A DNA stretch of 64,000 nt from assembly GCA_026398895.1 (NCBI GenBank), contig JAPLRZ010000045.1:85430-149429 (forward strand), in the 5' to 3' direction. Numbering within the stretch: the stretch's first letter is position 1; each line of letters starts with the position of its first letter. Both the position numbers and the translations under genes were made by a program. Below, one piece after another: positions 9,869 through 17,307 of this stretch. Source of the stretch: Methylococcales bacterium (lineage in GTDB: Bacteria; Pseudomonadota; Gammaproteobacteria; Methylococcales; Methylomonadaceae). Below the pieces are notes generated by a model. It saw nothing but the letters and a program-made list of their open reading frames with translations, did no database searches and was not told where the DNA came from.

Positions 9869-9890
9869 CGACCTAAAAGAGGAAGCCTTA

Positions 9891-10286
9891 ATGAAAAATG
9901 TTTTTTTTCTTCAAACCCTATCGCTAATTATTGTCACTATTCTAGTTACAGGTTGCGCTTCATCACCAGTAGCGAGTGATGCTACAGACAAAACACTTTT
10001 TTCGCAGCCTATTGAAAAAGTTCAGAAGGTAGCGGTTGAATCACTTGTTGTAACTGGTTTTGATGTTACCAAGCAAGAACCTACTTATGTTGAAGGATTC
10101 CGTCCGCGTAAAGTTGGCTTGCTAGTAGGTTCTGGCGGTGAAACCGCAGGTATTTGGTTAACAGCACTAGGTGCAAACCAAACTGAGGTCAAGGTCGATA
10201 CAGCTAAATCACTGGTAGGTATTGCAGGACAGCAGACATGGAATACGGAGATTATTAGCGAAATGAGGAAATCACTTAACAAGTAA
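9891..10286 (+). CDS. Small lipoprotein of unknown function
   Basis: The ATG at 9891 is chosen over upstream in-frame starts because AGAGGAAG lies just before it and the sequence further upstream belongs to repeat R1. The 131-residue product begins MKNVFFLQTLSLIIVTILVTGC, a lipoprotein signal with lipobox VTGC at residues 19-22. The mature part has alternating hydrophobic strands and a segment rich in G (VGLLVGSGGETAGIWLTALG). No family was recognised. It is followed 10 bases later by a second small lipoprotein gene and they are probably co-transcribed. Confidence 0.75.
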   Translation: MKNVFFLQTLSLIIVTILVTGCASSPVASDATDKTLFSQPIEKVQKVAVESLVVTGFDVTKQEPTYVEGFRPRKVGLLVGSGGETAGIWLTALGANQTEVKVDTAKSLVGIAGQQTWNTEIISEMRKSLNK

Positions 10287-10296
10287 AAGAGTGAAC

Positions 10297-10662
10297 ATGA
10301 AAACTATTTTTAGGGTGCTAGTATTAGTTTTTTTGGTAGTTGATGTCATTTCATGCGCAACAAGTCAAAGTCACTATTCCTTTTTTGAAGCATCGTACCC
10401 TGCAAAACCCGAAGGGTGTGACGTTCAGATTTTATATAAACCACCGCTAAAACCTTTTAAATACATTTCTCGTTTGGATGTTCACTTAGAAAAAACTCAT
10501 TTTATTTCTTCTTCCCTCGAAGATGCACTGCCCGATCTGAAAAATCAAGCGTGTCTGTCTGGTGCAGATGCCATAATCGATATTAATGAAAACGCTTCCA
10601 TGGTAGGAGAAACAAAAATTTTTCATGTAACAGCAAAGGGCATTCGTTATCTTAGCAAGTAG
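10297..10662 (+). CDS. Small putative lipoprotein of unknown function
   Basis: The ATG at 10297 is preferred over the GTG at 10291; AAAGAG lies 6 bases before it. The 121-residue product begins MKTIFRVLVLVFLVVDVISCATS, with a lipobox-like VISC. The mature part carries a central Cys (KPEGCDVQ) and a second one (NQACLSGADAIID). The stretch CLSGADAIID resembles the GADAI motif seen in small outer-membrane-associated lipoproteins whose function is not known. It lies directly behind the previous lipoprotein gene. Confidence 0.7.
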   Translation: MKTIFRVLVLVFLVVDVISCATSQSHYSFFEASYPAKPEGCDVQILYKPPLKPFKYISRLDVHLEKTHFISSSLEDALPDLKNQACLSGADAIIDINENASMVGETKIFHVTAKGIRYLSK

Positions 10663-10762
10663 CCGCGTGGATTGGATTGCCACTTTTTGGCAACCCAACA
10701 CAACCACACACGGTTATAATTATAAATGTTTATTTATTCATTGCGTTTGTTGAGCCGAGTAG

Positions 10763-10789
10763 GTCGGGTTAGCGATAGCGTAACCCGAC
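10763..10789. repeat. Palindromic repeat R3
   Basis: A perfect inverted repeat, GTCGGGTTA and TAACCCGAC, flanks a 9-base centre (GCGATAGCG). It lies between the lipoprotein pair and hicB. Only one copy was seen here, but the form is that of a REP-type element. Confidence 0.6.
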
Positions 10790-10850
10790 ATTTTCGACTT
10801 GACAACTCAACGTAAAAAAGTAACACACATTTTATCTTGGAGAAAAAATT

Positions 10851-11066
10851 ATGATTTTTCATGTCATGTTAGAAGAAGCAGAAGATGGCTGGATAGTTGT
10901 TGAATGCCCCGCGCTTCCAGGTTGTGTTTCACAAGGAAGAGACGAAAAAGAAGCTCTGGAAAATATTAAAGAAGCGATTACAGCGTGGTTATGGGCAGAG
11001 GATATGAAAGCAGTCTCTCTTTTTTCAAACCAAGAAAATCGATCTTCTATTCTTGTGGCAGTTTAA
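10851..11066 (+). CDS. hicB: HicB-family antitoxin
   Basis: The 71-residue product has the HicB partial RNase H-like fold: an N-terminal strand FHVMLEEAEDGWIVVECPALPGCVSQG followed by DEKEALENIKEAITAWL. ECPALPGCVSQG is the family signature. HicB neutralises the HicA mRNA-cleaving toxin. No C-terminal DNA-binding domain is present, as in the short HicB form. TTGGAGAA precedes the ATG. The hicA start follows 4 bases after the stop, so the pair is one transcriptional unit. Confidence 0.88.
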   Translation: MIFHVMLEEAEDGWIVVECPALPGCVSQGRDEKEALENIKEAITAWLWAEDMKAVSLFSNQENRSSILVAV

Positions 11067-11070
11067 ACTC

Positions 11071-11292
11071 ATGGGAAAACTAGGCAATATTTCAGGCAAG
11101 GATGCTGTAAAAGTTTTTCAGAAACTGAACTGGCAACAGATTGGGCAAGTGGGAAGTCATGTTGTCATGGTAAAAGCTGAAATGAGGGTAAATCTTTCAA
11201 TTCCTCAACATAAAGAACTTTCGGTTGGTACGTTACGCGCATTAATCCGTAATGCTGGTTTAAGTGTGGATGAATTTCTTAACTTGCTTTGA
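11071..11292 (+). CDS. hicA: HicA-family mRNA interferase toxin
   Basis: The 73-residue product is a double-stranded RNA-binding-like HicA toxin that cleaves mRNA. It shows SGKDAVKVFQKLNW at the N-terminus, the catalytic histidine in GSHVVM (His30), the strand NLSIPQHKELSVGTLRALIRNAGLS and a final VDEFLNLL. The ATG at 11071 is chosen; an in-frame TTG lies 18 bases upstream inside hicB. The catalytic residues appear intact, so the module is probably functional. Confidence 0.88.
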   Translation: MGKLGNISGKDAVKVFQKLNWQQIGQVGSHVVMVKAEMRVNLSIPQHKELSVGTLRALIRNAGLSVDEFLNLL

Positions 11293-11390
11293 TGGTGTTG
11301 CAAATGTATTTATTCATCGTGTTTGTTGGGTTGCAAAAAGCGGCAACCCAAGCAAACTTAAAAAAAACCACGCTTTAATTTGGTCAAAAA

Positions 11391-11735
11391 ATGAATAAAA
11401 AAAGTATTTCAGAAGATATAAAAAAACAAGTAAATGAAATTGTCCAAAAATTTAACGAGCAAATCATAAATAAGCCGAATCGCCATTATTTAACTCGGTA
11501 CAAAGGAAGCAATCTTTTTTTAGATTTTAACGATTATGGAAAGGTTGGTTCTATTTGCCGCTTGAAATATAACGGTGAGATGGATAATTGGAAATTTGCA
11601 ATATACAAATATAGCAAAAATCAATATGACCCTGACGAATGGATGTTTCCAGGGGGCGAGTATATAGATGGAACTATAGAAGGCGCGATGAAAGCGGGAA
11701 TTAAAGCTTATGTTAGTGATTTGAATATTACTTAA
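11391..11735 (+). CDS. Hypothetical protein
   Basis: The 114-residue product is soluble with no signal peptide. A charged helical N-terminus (ISEDIKKQVNEIVQKFNEQI) is followed by a strand-rich middle (NLFLDFNDYGKVGSICRLKYNG) and a helix near the end (IEGAMKAGIKAYVSDL). I recognise no family. It is locally AT-rich and lies between two toxin-antitoxin loci, with palindromic repeat R4 directly downstream, so it may be part of the same accessory patch. There is no clear Shine-Dalgarno sequence before the ATG. Confidence 0.6.
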   Translation: MNKKSISEDIKKQVNEIVQKFNEQIINKPNRHYLTRYKGSNLFLDFNDYGKVGSICRLKYNGEMDNWKFAIYKYSKNQYDPDEWMFPGGEYIDGTIEGAMKAGIKAYVSDLNIT

Positions 11736-11749
11736 GCGCGGTAGCAAGT

Positions 11750-11836
11750 GTAGCCCGCATGGAGCTTGCGGAATGCGGGGCTTTTCGTTGCTAATGTCAC
11801 TGTTCCCCGTGTTCCACTACGCTCCACACGGGCTAC
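11750..11836. repeat. Palindromic repeat R4
   Basis: An imperfect palindrome of about 87 bases starting GTAGCCCG and ending CGGGCTAC, with internal CGCATGGAGCTTGCGG and a CACTACGCTCCACACGGG arm. Its 3' end lies 28 bases before the higB start, so it may influence higB expression. Confidence 0.65.
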
Positions 11837-11864
11837 GATTGCTATAACTGGTTTTAAAGAAACT

Positions 11865-12155
11865 ATGCGTGTGATTTCCAAGAGACCTATTAGAGAATTC
11901 TGGGCGTATCATCCAGAATCCAAATCTGCTTTGGAAGAATGGTTTTGCAAAGTTAGCCGACTTACGGTAACTTCTTTTTCCGATTTGCGGAAAACATTCG
12001 GTTCAGCGGATTACGTCGATGGCTACACATTGTTTGATGTCGGCGGCAATAAATATCGAATTGCAACCGTTATTCACTATGACAAACAACGGCTTTATGT
12101 CCGCCAAGTTATGACCCACGCAGAATATGACAGAAACGACTGGAGAAAAAAATGA
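11865..12155 (+). CDS. higB: HigB-family mRNA interferase toxin
   Basis: The ATG at 11865 is chosen because the family begins MRVISK and the region upstream is repeat R4. The 96-residue product shows the RelE-like HigB pattern: MRVISKRPIREFWAYHPE, then LRKTFGSADYVDGYTLFDVGGNKYRIATVIHY and the C-terminal VRQVMTHAEYDRNDW. These toxins cleave ribosome-associated mRNA. The higA start overlaps the last codon by 4 bases (ATGA). All family motifs look intact although the antitoxin is shortened. Confidence 0.88.
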   Translation: MRVISKRPIREFWAYHPESKSALEEWFCKVSRLTVTSFSDLRKTFGSADYVDGYTLFDVGGNKYRIATVIHYDKQRLYVRQVMTHAEYDRNDWRKK

Positions 12156-12379
12156 ACACTGTACTTGATGTTGAAAAACTTGTTCCCGCTTGGCAAGCAC
12201 TCCGATTAGCTGCCCGCATATCGCATATCGAATCCGAAAGTGATTATGAGCAAGCAACGGAATTACTGAATAAGTTACTCGATATTGTTTTGGACGATGT
12301 GACTCATCCGCTCTATTCGCTTGTTTCTGTCGTTGGGGACTTGATCGAAGCGTATGAAATTGATCTGGAGCCTGTTTAA
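12152..12379 (+). CDS. higA: HigA-type antitoxin, truncated: N-terminal domain only
   Basis: The 75-residue product matches the N-terminal part of the COG5499 HigA antitoxin (LVPAWQALRLAARISHIESESDYEQATELLNKLLDI, then HPLYSLVSVVGDLIEAYE). Family members continue with IPDASP-like sequence and a helix-turn-helix DNA-binding domain. Here the frame ends in EIDLEPV and a stop, and 15 bases later palindromic element R2a begins. The HTH is therefore absent and autoregulation is expected to be lost. Whether the remaining domain still binds HigB is unknown. Confidence 0.8.
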   Translation: MNTVLDVEKLVPAWQALRLAARISHIESESDYEQATELLNKLLDIVLDDVTHPLYSLVSVVGDLIEAYEIDLEPV

Positions 12380-12390
12380 CTCGTAGCCCT

Positions 12391-12502
12391 GTAGGTCGGA
12401 ATAAGCCTGTTTGAGCGTAAGCGAAAATAGGTGTTTCCGACAAACTTATGCAATGTCGGAAACGCCCACCCTGCGCTACCGCTTGGGTGGGCTTATTCCG
12501 AC
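12391..12502. repeat. Palindromic MITE-like element R2, copy a
   Basis: Perfect 12-base terminal inverted repeats GTCGGAATAAGC (12395-12406) and GCTTATTCCGAC (12491-12502) enclose an inner inverted repeat TTTCCGACA/TGTCGGAAA with an 11-base loop. A second copy lies at 61152-61240. It abuts the truncated end of higA. Confidence 0.8.
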
Positions 12503-12530
12503 TACTAACTATCATACTTGAGGACACTTT

Positions 12531-13889
12531 ATGGAAACCTACCTGCCCCTGATTCAAACTACGCTGACTGAATGGTTGCAACTAACCATCGAGCATCCTT
12601 TATACGCAGCCGCGTTAGTCATCGGTGTGTGGTTACTAACCGCACTGCTGTATAGCATCAGAATTTCTGGGCTAACTAAAAAAAATACTGCCAGTGAACA
12701 GGCGAAGATTGCCGCAGAAGCTAAGCTCACTACTGCACAACAACAACTCCAGCAAGCACAAGACCAGTTAATTACCGTTACCGAGCAACAAGCACAAAGC
12801 CAACGTTTAGCGGACGCTGAAAAACAACGCGCTTCAAGCGCGGAACAGCAACTGATTAAACGTAATCAACAAATTGGTGCGATTATTCAAAATCTAACCA
12901 ATAGTTTTGATAGTGGACAACGTCCATTACCTGTTACCGAAGACCTTAACGCTGACGATTTGTGGCAGCAACACCATACCATCATTCAACAATTGATTGA
13001 ACGTTTGCATACCGAACAACTTGCCAAAATAGAATTACAAAAATTTTATCAAGCAGAAAAAGATAAAGTTTCTGCAACAGACGCACAATTATCAAGTTTG
13101 CACGCTCACTTGGATAGCCAAAATGGCTTAATTTCAACGTTGCAACAACAATTAACCAGCGCACTACAACATCAAACCAATTTAGCGCAGATTACGCCAG
13201 TTGAAACGGGTAACATTGAGCAAACAACGCCTACTTCCAATAACGTAGCATCGGTTGATGAAACGGCTGAAAAACTCAAAAGCTTATTTAAAAAGCCTGT
13301 TCAGGAACAGCCTTCAATTACGCCAGCACAAAACATCACGCCTCCTGTCGTAACTCAGGCTGCAACGGTTTTAGTGGACGATAAAAAAATAGCAGTCGAG
13401 CCTGAGCCAATCGTAGAACCAAAACCTGCACCTATTGAAGAAACTGCTGAAAAAACCAGTAATGTCGCTGCATTAAAAGGCTTATACCAAAAATTCACCA
13501 CAACCAAACCAGACGCTGTTAAGCCTGAATCAGTGGTAGCATCAAAACCTGCCCCTATTGAAGAACAGACTGAAAAAACCAGTAATGTTGCCGCATTAAA
13601 AGGCTTATACCAAAAATTTAGCACGACTAAAGCAGAACAAGTAGAAATCGTTCCTGAGCCTAAGCCACAAATAATAGAACCTGTGGTAAAAATAATTGAG
13701 GAAACGCCTGCTCCAGTTGAACAAACCAAACCAGCGGCACCTCGTAGCTTTACGCCGACTAAACGTCCTGAAGTCAAACCACTCACTATTGAACCGTCTA
13801 GTCGTATCGATGAAGCTGCCGATCTGATTACTGAAAAAGTCGATAAGCTGAAAAACTTATACGGTAAATTCTTCTCCAAAAAAGAGTAA
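12531..13889 (+). CDS. Membrane-anchored coiled-coil protein with LKxLYxKF repeats
   Basis: The 452-residue product has one N-terminal transmembrane segment (residues about 24-42, YAAALVIGVWLLTALLY), then a long Q- and A-rich coiled coil to about residue 225. The C-terminal half is proline-rich and repeats a short motif. NVAALKGLYQKF occurs twice within a unit that also repeats KPAPIEE and EKTSN, and degenerate versions are EKLKSLFKKP and DKLKNLYGKFFSKKE at the end. No family was recognised. The architecture suggests a cytoplasmic scaffold tethered to the inner membrane. A TTGAGGACAC box precedes the ATG. Confidence 0.75.
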   Translation: METYLPLIQTTLTEWLQLTIEHPLYAAALVIGVWLLTALLYSIRISGLTKKNTASEQAKIAAEAKLTTAQQQLQQAQDQLITVTEQQAQSQRLADAEKQRASSAEQQLIKRNQQIGAIIQNLTNSFDSGQRPLPVTEDLNADDLWQQHHTIIQQLIERLHTEQLAKIELQKFYQAEKDKVSATDAQLSSLHAHLDSQNGLISTLQQQLTSALQHQTNLAQITPVETGNIEQTTPTSNNVASVDETAEKLKSLFKKPVQEQPSITPAQNITPPVVTQAATVLVDDKKIAVEPEPIVEPKPAPIEETAEKTSNVAALKGLYQKFTTTKPDAVKPESVVASKPAPIEEQTEKTSNVAALKGLYQKFSTTKAEQVEIVPEPKPQIIEPVVKIIEETPAPVEQTKPAAPRSFTPTKRPEVKPLTIEPSSRIDEAADLITEKVDKLKNLYGKFFSKKE

Positions 13890-14084
13890 CGAATAGGCGA
13901 GTTCCAGCGTGAAGACGTTGCACTGCAACGTCTCACTTTTCAAACATACCGCCACCCGCGTTAAACAATCAATACCGCTAACTTCACAACTGCACCGATT
14001 TTTATCATCCTGATAATTACTGTAGAATACCCAGTTTTATTGAGCTTGCTCTCCTCATGACATCACCCTCCCGATGGATTTTTA

Positions 14085-14993
14085 ATGACCGATTATAAAT
14101 TAACCCACCTGAAAGAACTCGAAGCGGAAAGCATCCACATCATTCGTGAAGTTGCCGCTGAATTTGAGCGTCCTGTGATGCTGTACTCCGTCGGTAAAGA
14201 TTCTGCCGTCATGTTACATCTGACCATGAAAGCGTTTTACCCTGCTAAACCTCCGTTTCCGTTTATGCACGTTAATACCACTTGGAAATTCAAAGAAATG
14301 ATTACATTTCGTGATGACATGGTAAAAAAATTAGGGCTAGAATTTATCGAACATATCAATCAAGACGGTATTGCTCAAGGCATCGGGCCATTCACCCACG
14401 GCAGTAAAAAACACACTGACGTGATGAAAACCGACGGATTAAAACAAGCCCTAGACAAACACCAATTTGATGCCGCTTTCGGTGGCGCACGTCGTGACGA
14501 AGAAAAATCCCGCGCTAAAGAACGTGTGTATTCATTCCGTGACAAAAACCACCGCTGGGATCCAAAAAACCAACGCCCCGAATTGTGGAACATCTACAAC
14601 GGCAAAATCGACAAAGGCGAAAGTATTCGCGTGTTTCCACTCTCCAACTGGACAGAGTTGGACATCTGGCAATACATCCACCTAGAAAGCATTCCCATCG
14701 TACCGCTGTATTTCGCCAAAGAACGCCCCGTCGTCAACCGTGACGGTATGTTAATCATGGTCGATGATGAACGTATGCCCATCGGTGAAAATGAAAAAGT
14801 GGAAATGAAAAAAGTGCGTTTCCGTACCTTAGGCTGTTATCCACTCACAGGCGCAGTTGAATCCGAAGCCACCACGCTACCCGAAATTATCCAAGAAATG
14901 CTGTTAACCACCACGTCTGAAAGACAAGGACGCTTAATCGACCACGACCAAGCAGGGTCTATGGAACAGAAGAAACGCGAAGGGTATTTTTAA
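14085..14993 (+). CDS. cysD: Sulfate adenylyltransferase subunit 2 (CysD)
   Basis: The 302-residue product is the catalytic PP-loop ATP pyrophosphatase subunit of ATP sulfurylase, which makes adenosine 5'-phosphosulfate from sulfate and ATP. The PP-loop SVGKDS is at residues 35-40, with [16 protein letters not shown] and [17 protein letters not shown] downstream. Length and motifs are standard. It works with the GTPase CysN, encoded 2.3 kb further on, but three unrelated genes now separate the two. An extended T/A-rich promoter-like region with TAGAAT lies about 60 bases upstream. Confidence 0.96.
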   Translation: MTDYKLTHLKELEAESIHIIREVAAEFERPVMLYSVGKDSAVMLHLTMKAFYPAKPPFPFMHVNTTWKFKEMITFRDDMVKKLGLEFIEHINQDGIAQGIGPFTHGSKKHTDVMKTDGLKQALDKHQFDAAFGGARRDEEKSRAKERVYSFRDKNHRWDPKNQRPELWNIYNGKIDKGESIRVFPLSNWTELDIWQYIHLESIPIVPLYFAKERPVVNRDGMLIMVDDERMPIGENEKVEMKKVRFRTLGCYPLTGAVESEATTLPEIIQEMLLTTTSERQGRLIDHDQAGSMEQKKREGYF

Positions 14994-15023
14994 TCAACTT
15001 TACCGATTAAAAGGAGAAGTAAT

Positions 15024-15485
15024 ATGGCGGCAACACGAAGCTTATATGACAGTGATTTTTACGCATGGGCATTACACAACGCTGCTTTGCTAAAAGCCAA
15101 ACGCTTTGATGAGTTGGATTTTGATCATTTGGTTGAGGAAATAGAAAGCATGGGCAAAAGTGAAGGGCGTGAATTAAATAATCGCTTAAAAGAATTATTG
15201 ATGCACTTGCTGAAATGGCAATATCAATCCGAGCGTCAAAGCCGCAGTTGGCTTAACTCTATTAATAAACAACGGATTGGTATTGACGAAGTATTGGATG
15301 AAAATCCCAGTTTAAAATATGAGATTGAAGAGCGGTTTCAGCAAAGTTATAAATATGCCCGCCGTTATGTTGCTACTGAAACGCGATTGCCACTAAGCAC
15401 TTTTCCTGAACAATGTCCTTATTCTTTGCAAGAAGCATTGGATGCTGATTTTTTGCCCGATACAGAAAATTTAAGTCATGATTAA
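15024..15485 (+). CDS. DUF29 family protein
   Basis: The 153-residue product has the DUF29 signature: SLYDSDFYAWALHNAALLKAKRFDELDFDHLVEEIESMGKSEGRELNNRLKELLMHLLKWQYQ. The family is widespread, often present in many copies, and its function is not established. A strong AAAAGGAGAAG box precedes the ATG. It begins 30 bases after cysD and its last 8 bases overlap the AAA ATPase start, which places it in the same transcript as that gene. Confidence 0.88.
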   Translation: MAATRSLYDSDFYAWALHNAALLKAKRFDELDFDHLVEEIESMGKSEGRELNNRLKELLMHLLKWQYQSERQSRSWLNSINKQRIGIDEVLDENPSLKYEIEERFQQSYKYARRYVATETRLPLSTFPEQCPYSLQEALDADFLPDTENLSHD

Positions 15486-16626
15486 CCGCGCTGAACTCAA
15501 AAATTTTGGGCCAATAAAAGAATTGGATTGGCAGAATTTGGGCAAAATCAACCTTGTTATTGGCAATAATGGCTGTGGGAAATCGTTTTTGCTGAAAGCA
15601 TTGTATAGCGCGGTTCGTACTTTGGAAGACTACAGACGTGGTGATAATCCAGAGAGTGCTACTGATATTTTGACAAAAAATCTCCGTTGGACATTTCAAC
15701 CTGATGAAATCGGTGATTTGGTAAAAGACCAAGAGATTGTGGTTAAAGAAGAATACATAGAACCAAACGTAGAGTTTTTGGATAAGGAAGTATTATTATC
15801 GTTCAGTATGTTTTTTAATCAACAAAACTTTAGCTATGAATTTGCTAATGATTTTAGTAGACCTAATATTTCAAAAAACCAAGTAACCCCACGAACAGAT
15901 AATTCCATTTTTTTACCTGCCAAAGAAGTCTTATCACTGCACCATATTATTTTAACAACTGTATTACGGGATAGATTATTTGGTTTTGATAATACCTATT
16001 TTGATCTAGCGATAGCGTTGCAAACACCTCCATCAGATATTCCTGTGTATTTCGGTTTTGCAGAGGCTGTAGATTCAAAAGGATTTTGTCAAGCACCATT
16101 TTACAATCAGGAATCGCTAATACGAGGACACGGTTCTAACGATTTCAATCAGGTACGAAATCTTTTAGAAGGTATGATTGGCGGTAGAATCGAGTTTAAT
16201 GAAGTTAGAAAACGTTGGTATTTCAGACAAGGAGAACAACGTTTTCCTATGGGAGTAACTGCCGAAGGCATTAAAAAAATTGCCATATTGGATACATTGC
16301 TAGGTAATGGCTATTTAAATGAAAATTCTATTATTTTTATTGATGAGCCAGAATCAGCCTTGCATCCAAAAGCTATTGCTGACCTGCTTGATATTATTGC
16401 CGTACTCGCTAATCACGGCATTCAATTTTTTCTAGCTAGCCATTCCTATTTTGTTATTAAAAAATTATTTTTAATTGCCCAAGAACAACAAATATCTATC
16501 CCTGTGCTTTCTTATCAAAATAATGAATGGGTACAATCCGATTTAAAAGATGATTTACCTGATAATCCTATCATTGATGAATCAATACGGCTTTATGAAG
16601 AACAGCTTGATTTATCAGGGATTTAA
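15478..16626 (+). CDS. AAA family (AAA15/AAA21, OLD/RecF-like) ATPase, possible defence ATPase
   Basis: The 382-residue product is an ABC-like ATPase of the type found in antiphage and SMC-related systems. It has an N-terminal strand pair (NRAELKNFGPIKELDW), Walker A GNNGCGKS (residues 29-36), Walker B FIDEPESALHP near residue 287 and a histidine switch ASHS near 320. There is no TOPRIM domain, unlike OLD nucleases, so the effector would have to be another protein. The next gene starts directly after its stop codon, which suggests a functional pair. Base composition is visibly more AT-rich than cysD and cysN. An 8-base overlap links it to the DUF29 gene. Confidence 0.8.
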   Translation: MINRAELKNFGPIKELDWQNLGKINLVIGNNGCGKSFLLKALYSAVRTLEDYRRGDNPESATDILTKNLRWTFQPDEIGDLVKDQEIVVKEEYIEPNVEFLDKEVLLSFSMFFNQQNFSYEFANDFSRPNISKNQVTPRTDNSIFLPAKEVLSLHHIILTTVLRDRLFGFDNTYFDLAIALQTPPSDIPVYFGFAEAVDSKGFCQAPFYNQESLIRGHGSNDFNQVRNLLEGMIGGRIEFNEVRKRWYFRQGEQRFPMGVTAEGIKKIAILDTLLGNGYLNENSIIFIDEPESALHPKAIADLLDIIAVLANHGIQFFLASHSYFVIKKLFLIAQEQQISIPVLSYQNNEWVQSDLKDDLPDNPIIDESIRLYEEQLDLSGI

Positions 16627-17262
16627 ATGCCAAAAACTATTAATGAGTCTGAGAAAGTTGTTATTGAAGAATCTGAAATGAAATTTGGATATTATTCTAC
16701 TGATGATTTGTTCTGCATTGAAAACAGTAAAATTTATGCAAAACTGCAAAATAGTAGTGTAAAAACTGTAGAGTTTGCACTATTTAAAAAGAATAAAAAT
16801 CAAGCGACTATTTTACTCATTGAAGCAAAAAAAACAGCACCCAACCTTTTGAAAAGCGAAATAAAATTAGAAGAGTTTGTAAAAAAAGAAATGGCAAATA
16901 CAAAAAACTTGGATAAAACACTTTTTCTTGATGAGCTATATACAAAAGTAAAACACGACATTTACTTTGATGATCTTCAATCTAAATTCAACGATACTTT
17001 GGCATTGCTTGCTGCCGTTTACATGAATCTTCATAATACGGCTAAACTCGAGCTACCTAAAAACTTTAAAGACCTCGAATTTTCTGCAATTCGTTTTGTT
17101 TTGGTTTTAGTGGTAAAAAATCATCAAACCGAATCATTAAACGATTTACAAAGTAAGCTCGAAAAAAAACTTAAACCCCTTGTTAAAATTTGGAAACAAA
17201 CCTCCGTTGCAGTTCTTAATGAAGAAATAGCTAAGAAACGTGGCTATATTGTTAATGACTAA
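16627..17262 (+). CDS. Unknown protein paired with the AAA ATPase; possible PD-(D/E)xK-like nuclease
   Basis: The 211-residue product starts on the base after the ATPase stop codon. No family was recognised. The N-terminal half contains VEFALFKK then ATILLIEAKKTAP, an order of acidic residue, beta strand and E-A-K like the core of PD-(D/E)xK nucleases. The C-terminal half has a hydrophobic strand (RFVLVLVVKNH) and a long charged helix (LNDLQSKLEKKLKPLVKIW). It is AT-rich and lysine-rich. By analogy with two-gene ATPase/effector systems it could be the effector. That role is an inference. Confidence 0.65.
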   Translation: MPKTINESEKVVIEESEMKFGYYSTDDLFCIENSKIYAKLQNSSVKTVEFALFKKNKNQATILLIEAKKTAPNLLKSEIKLEEFVKKEMANTKNLDKTLFLDELYTKVKHDIYFDDLQSKFNDTLALLAAVYMNLHNTAKLELPKNFKDLEFSAIRFVLVLVVKNHQTESLNDLQSKLEKKLKPLVKIWKQTSVAVLNEEIAKKRGYIVND

Positions 17263-17307
17263 ATATTCCAATTCTCTAAATTTATATCTTTTAGGAAATA
17301 AAAAACC

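Noticed and set aside
12003..12581. 192-codon minus-strand ORF
   Set aside because: It runs antisense to higB/higA and through palindromic element R2a; composition and lack of a ribosome site show it is a shadow frame.
13355..13936. 193-codon minus-strand ORF
   Set aside because: It is antisense to the repeat part of the coiled-coil gene; its Gly/Ser/Val-rich repeats mirror the proline-rich repeats on the other strand.
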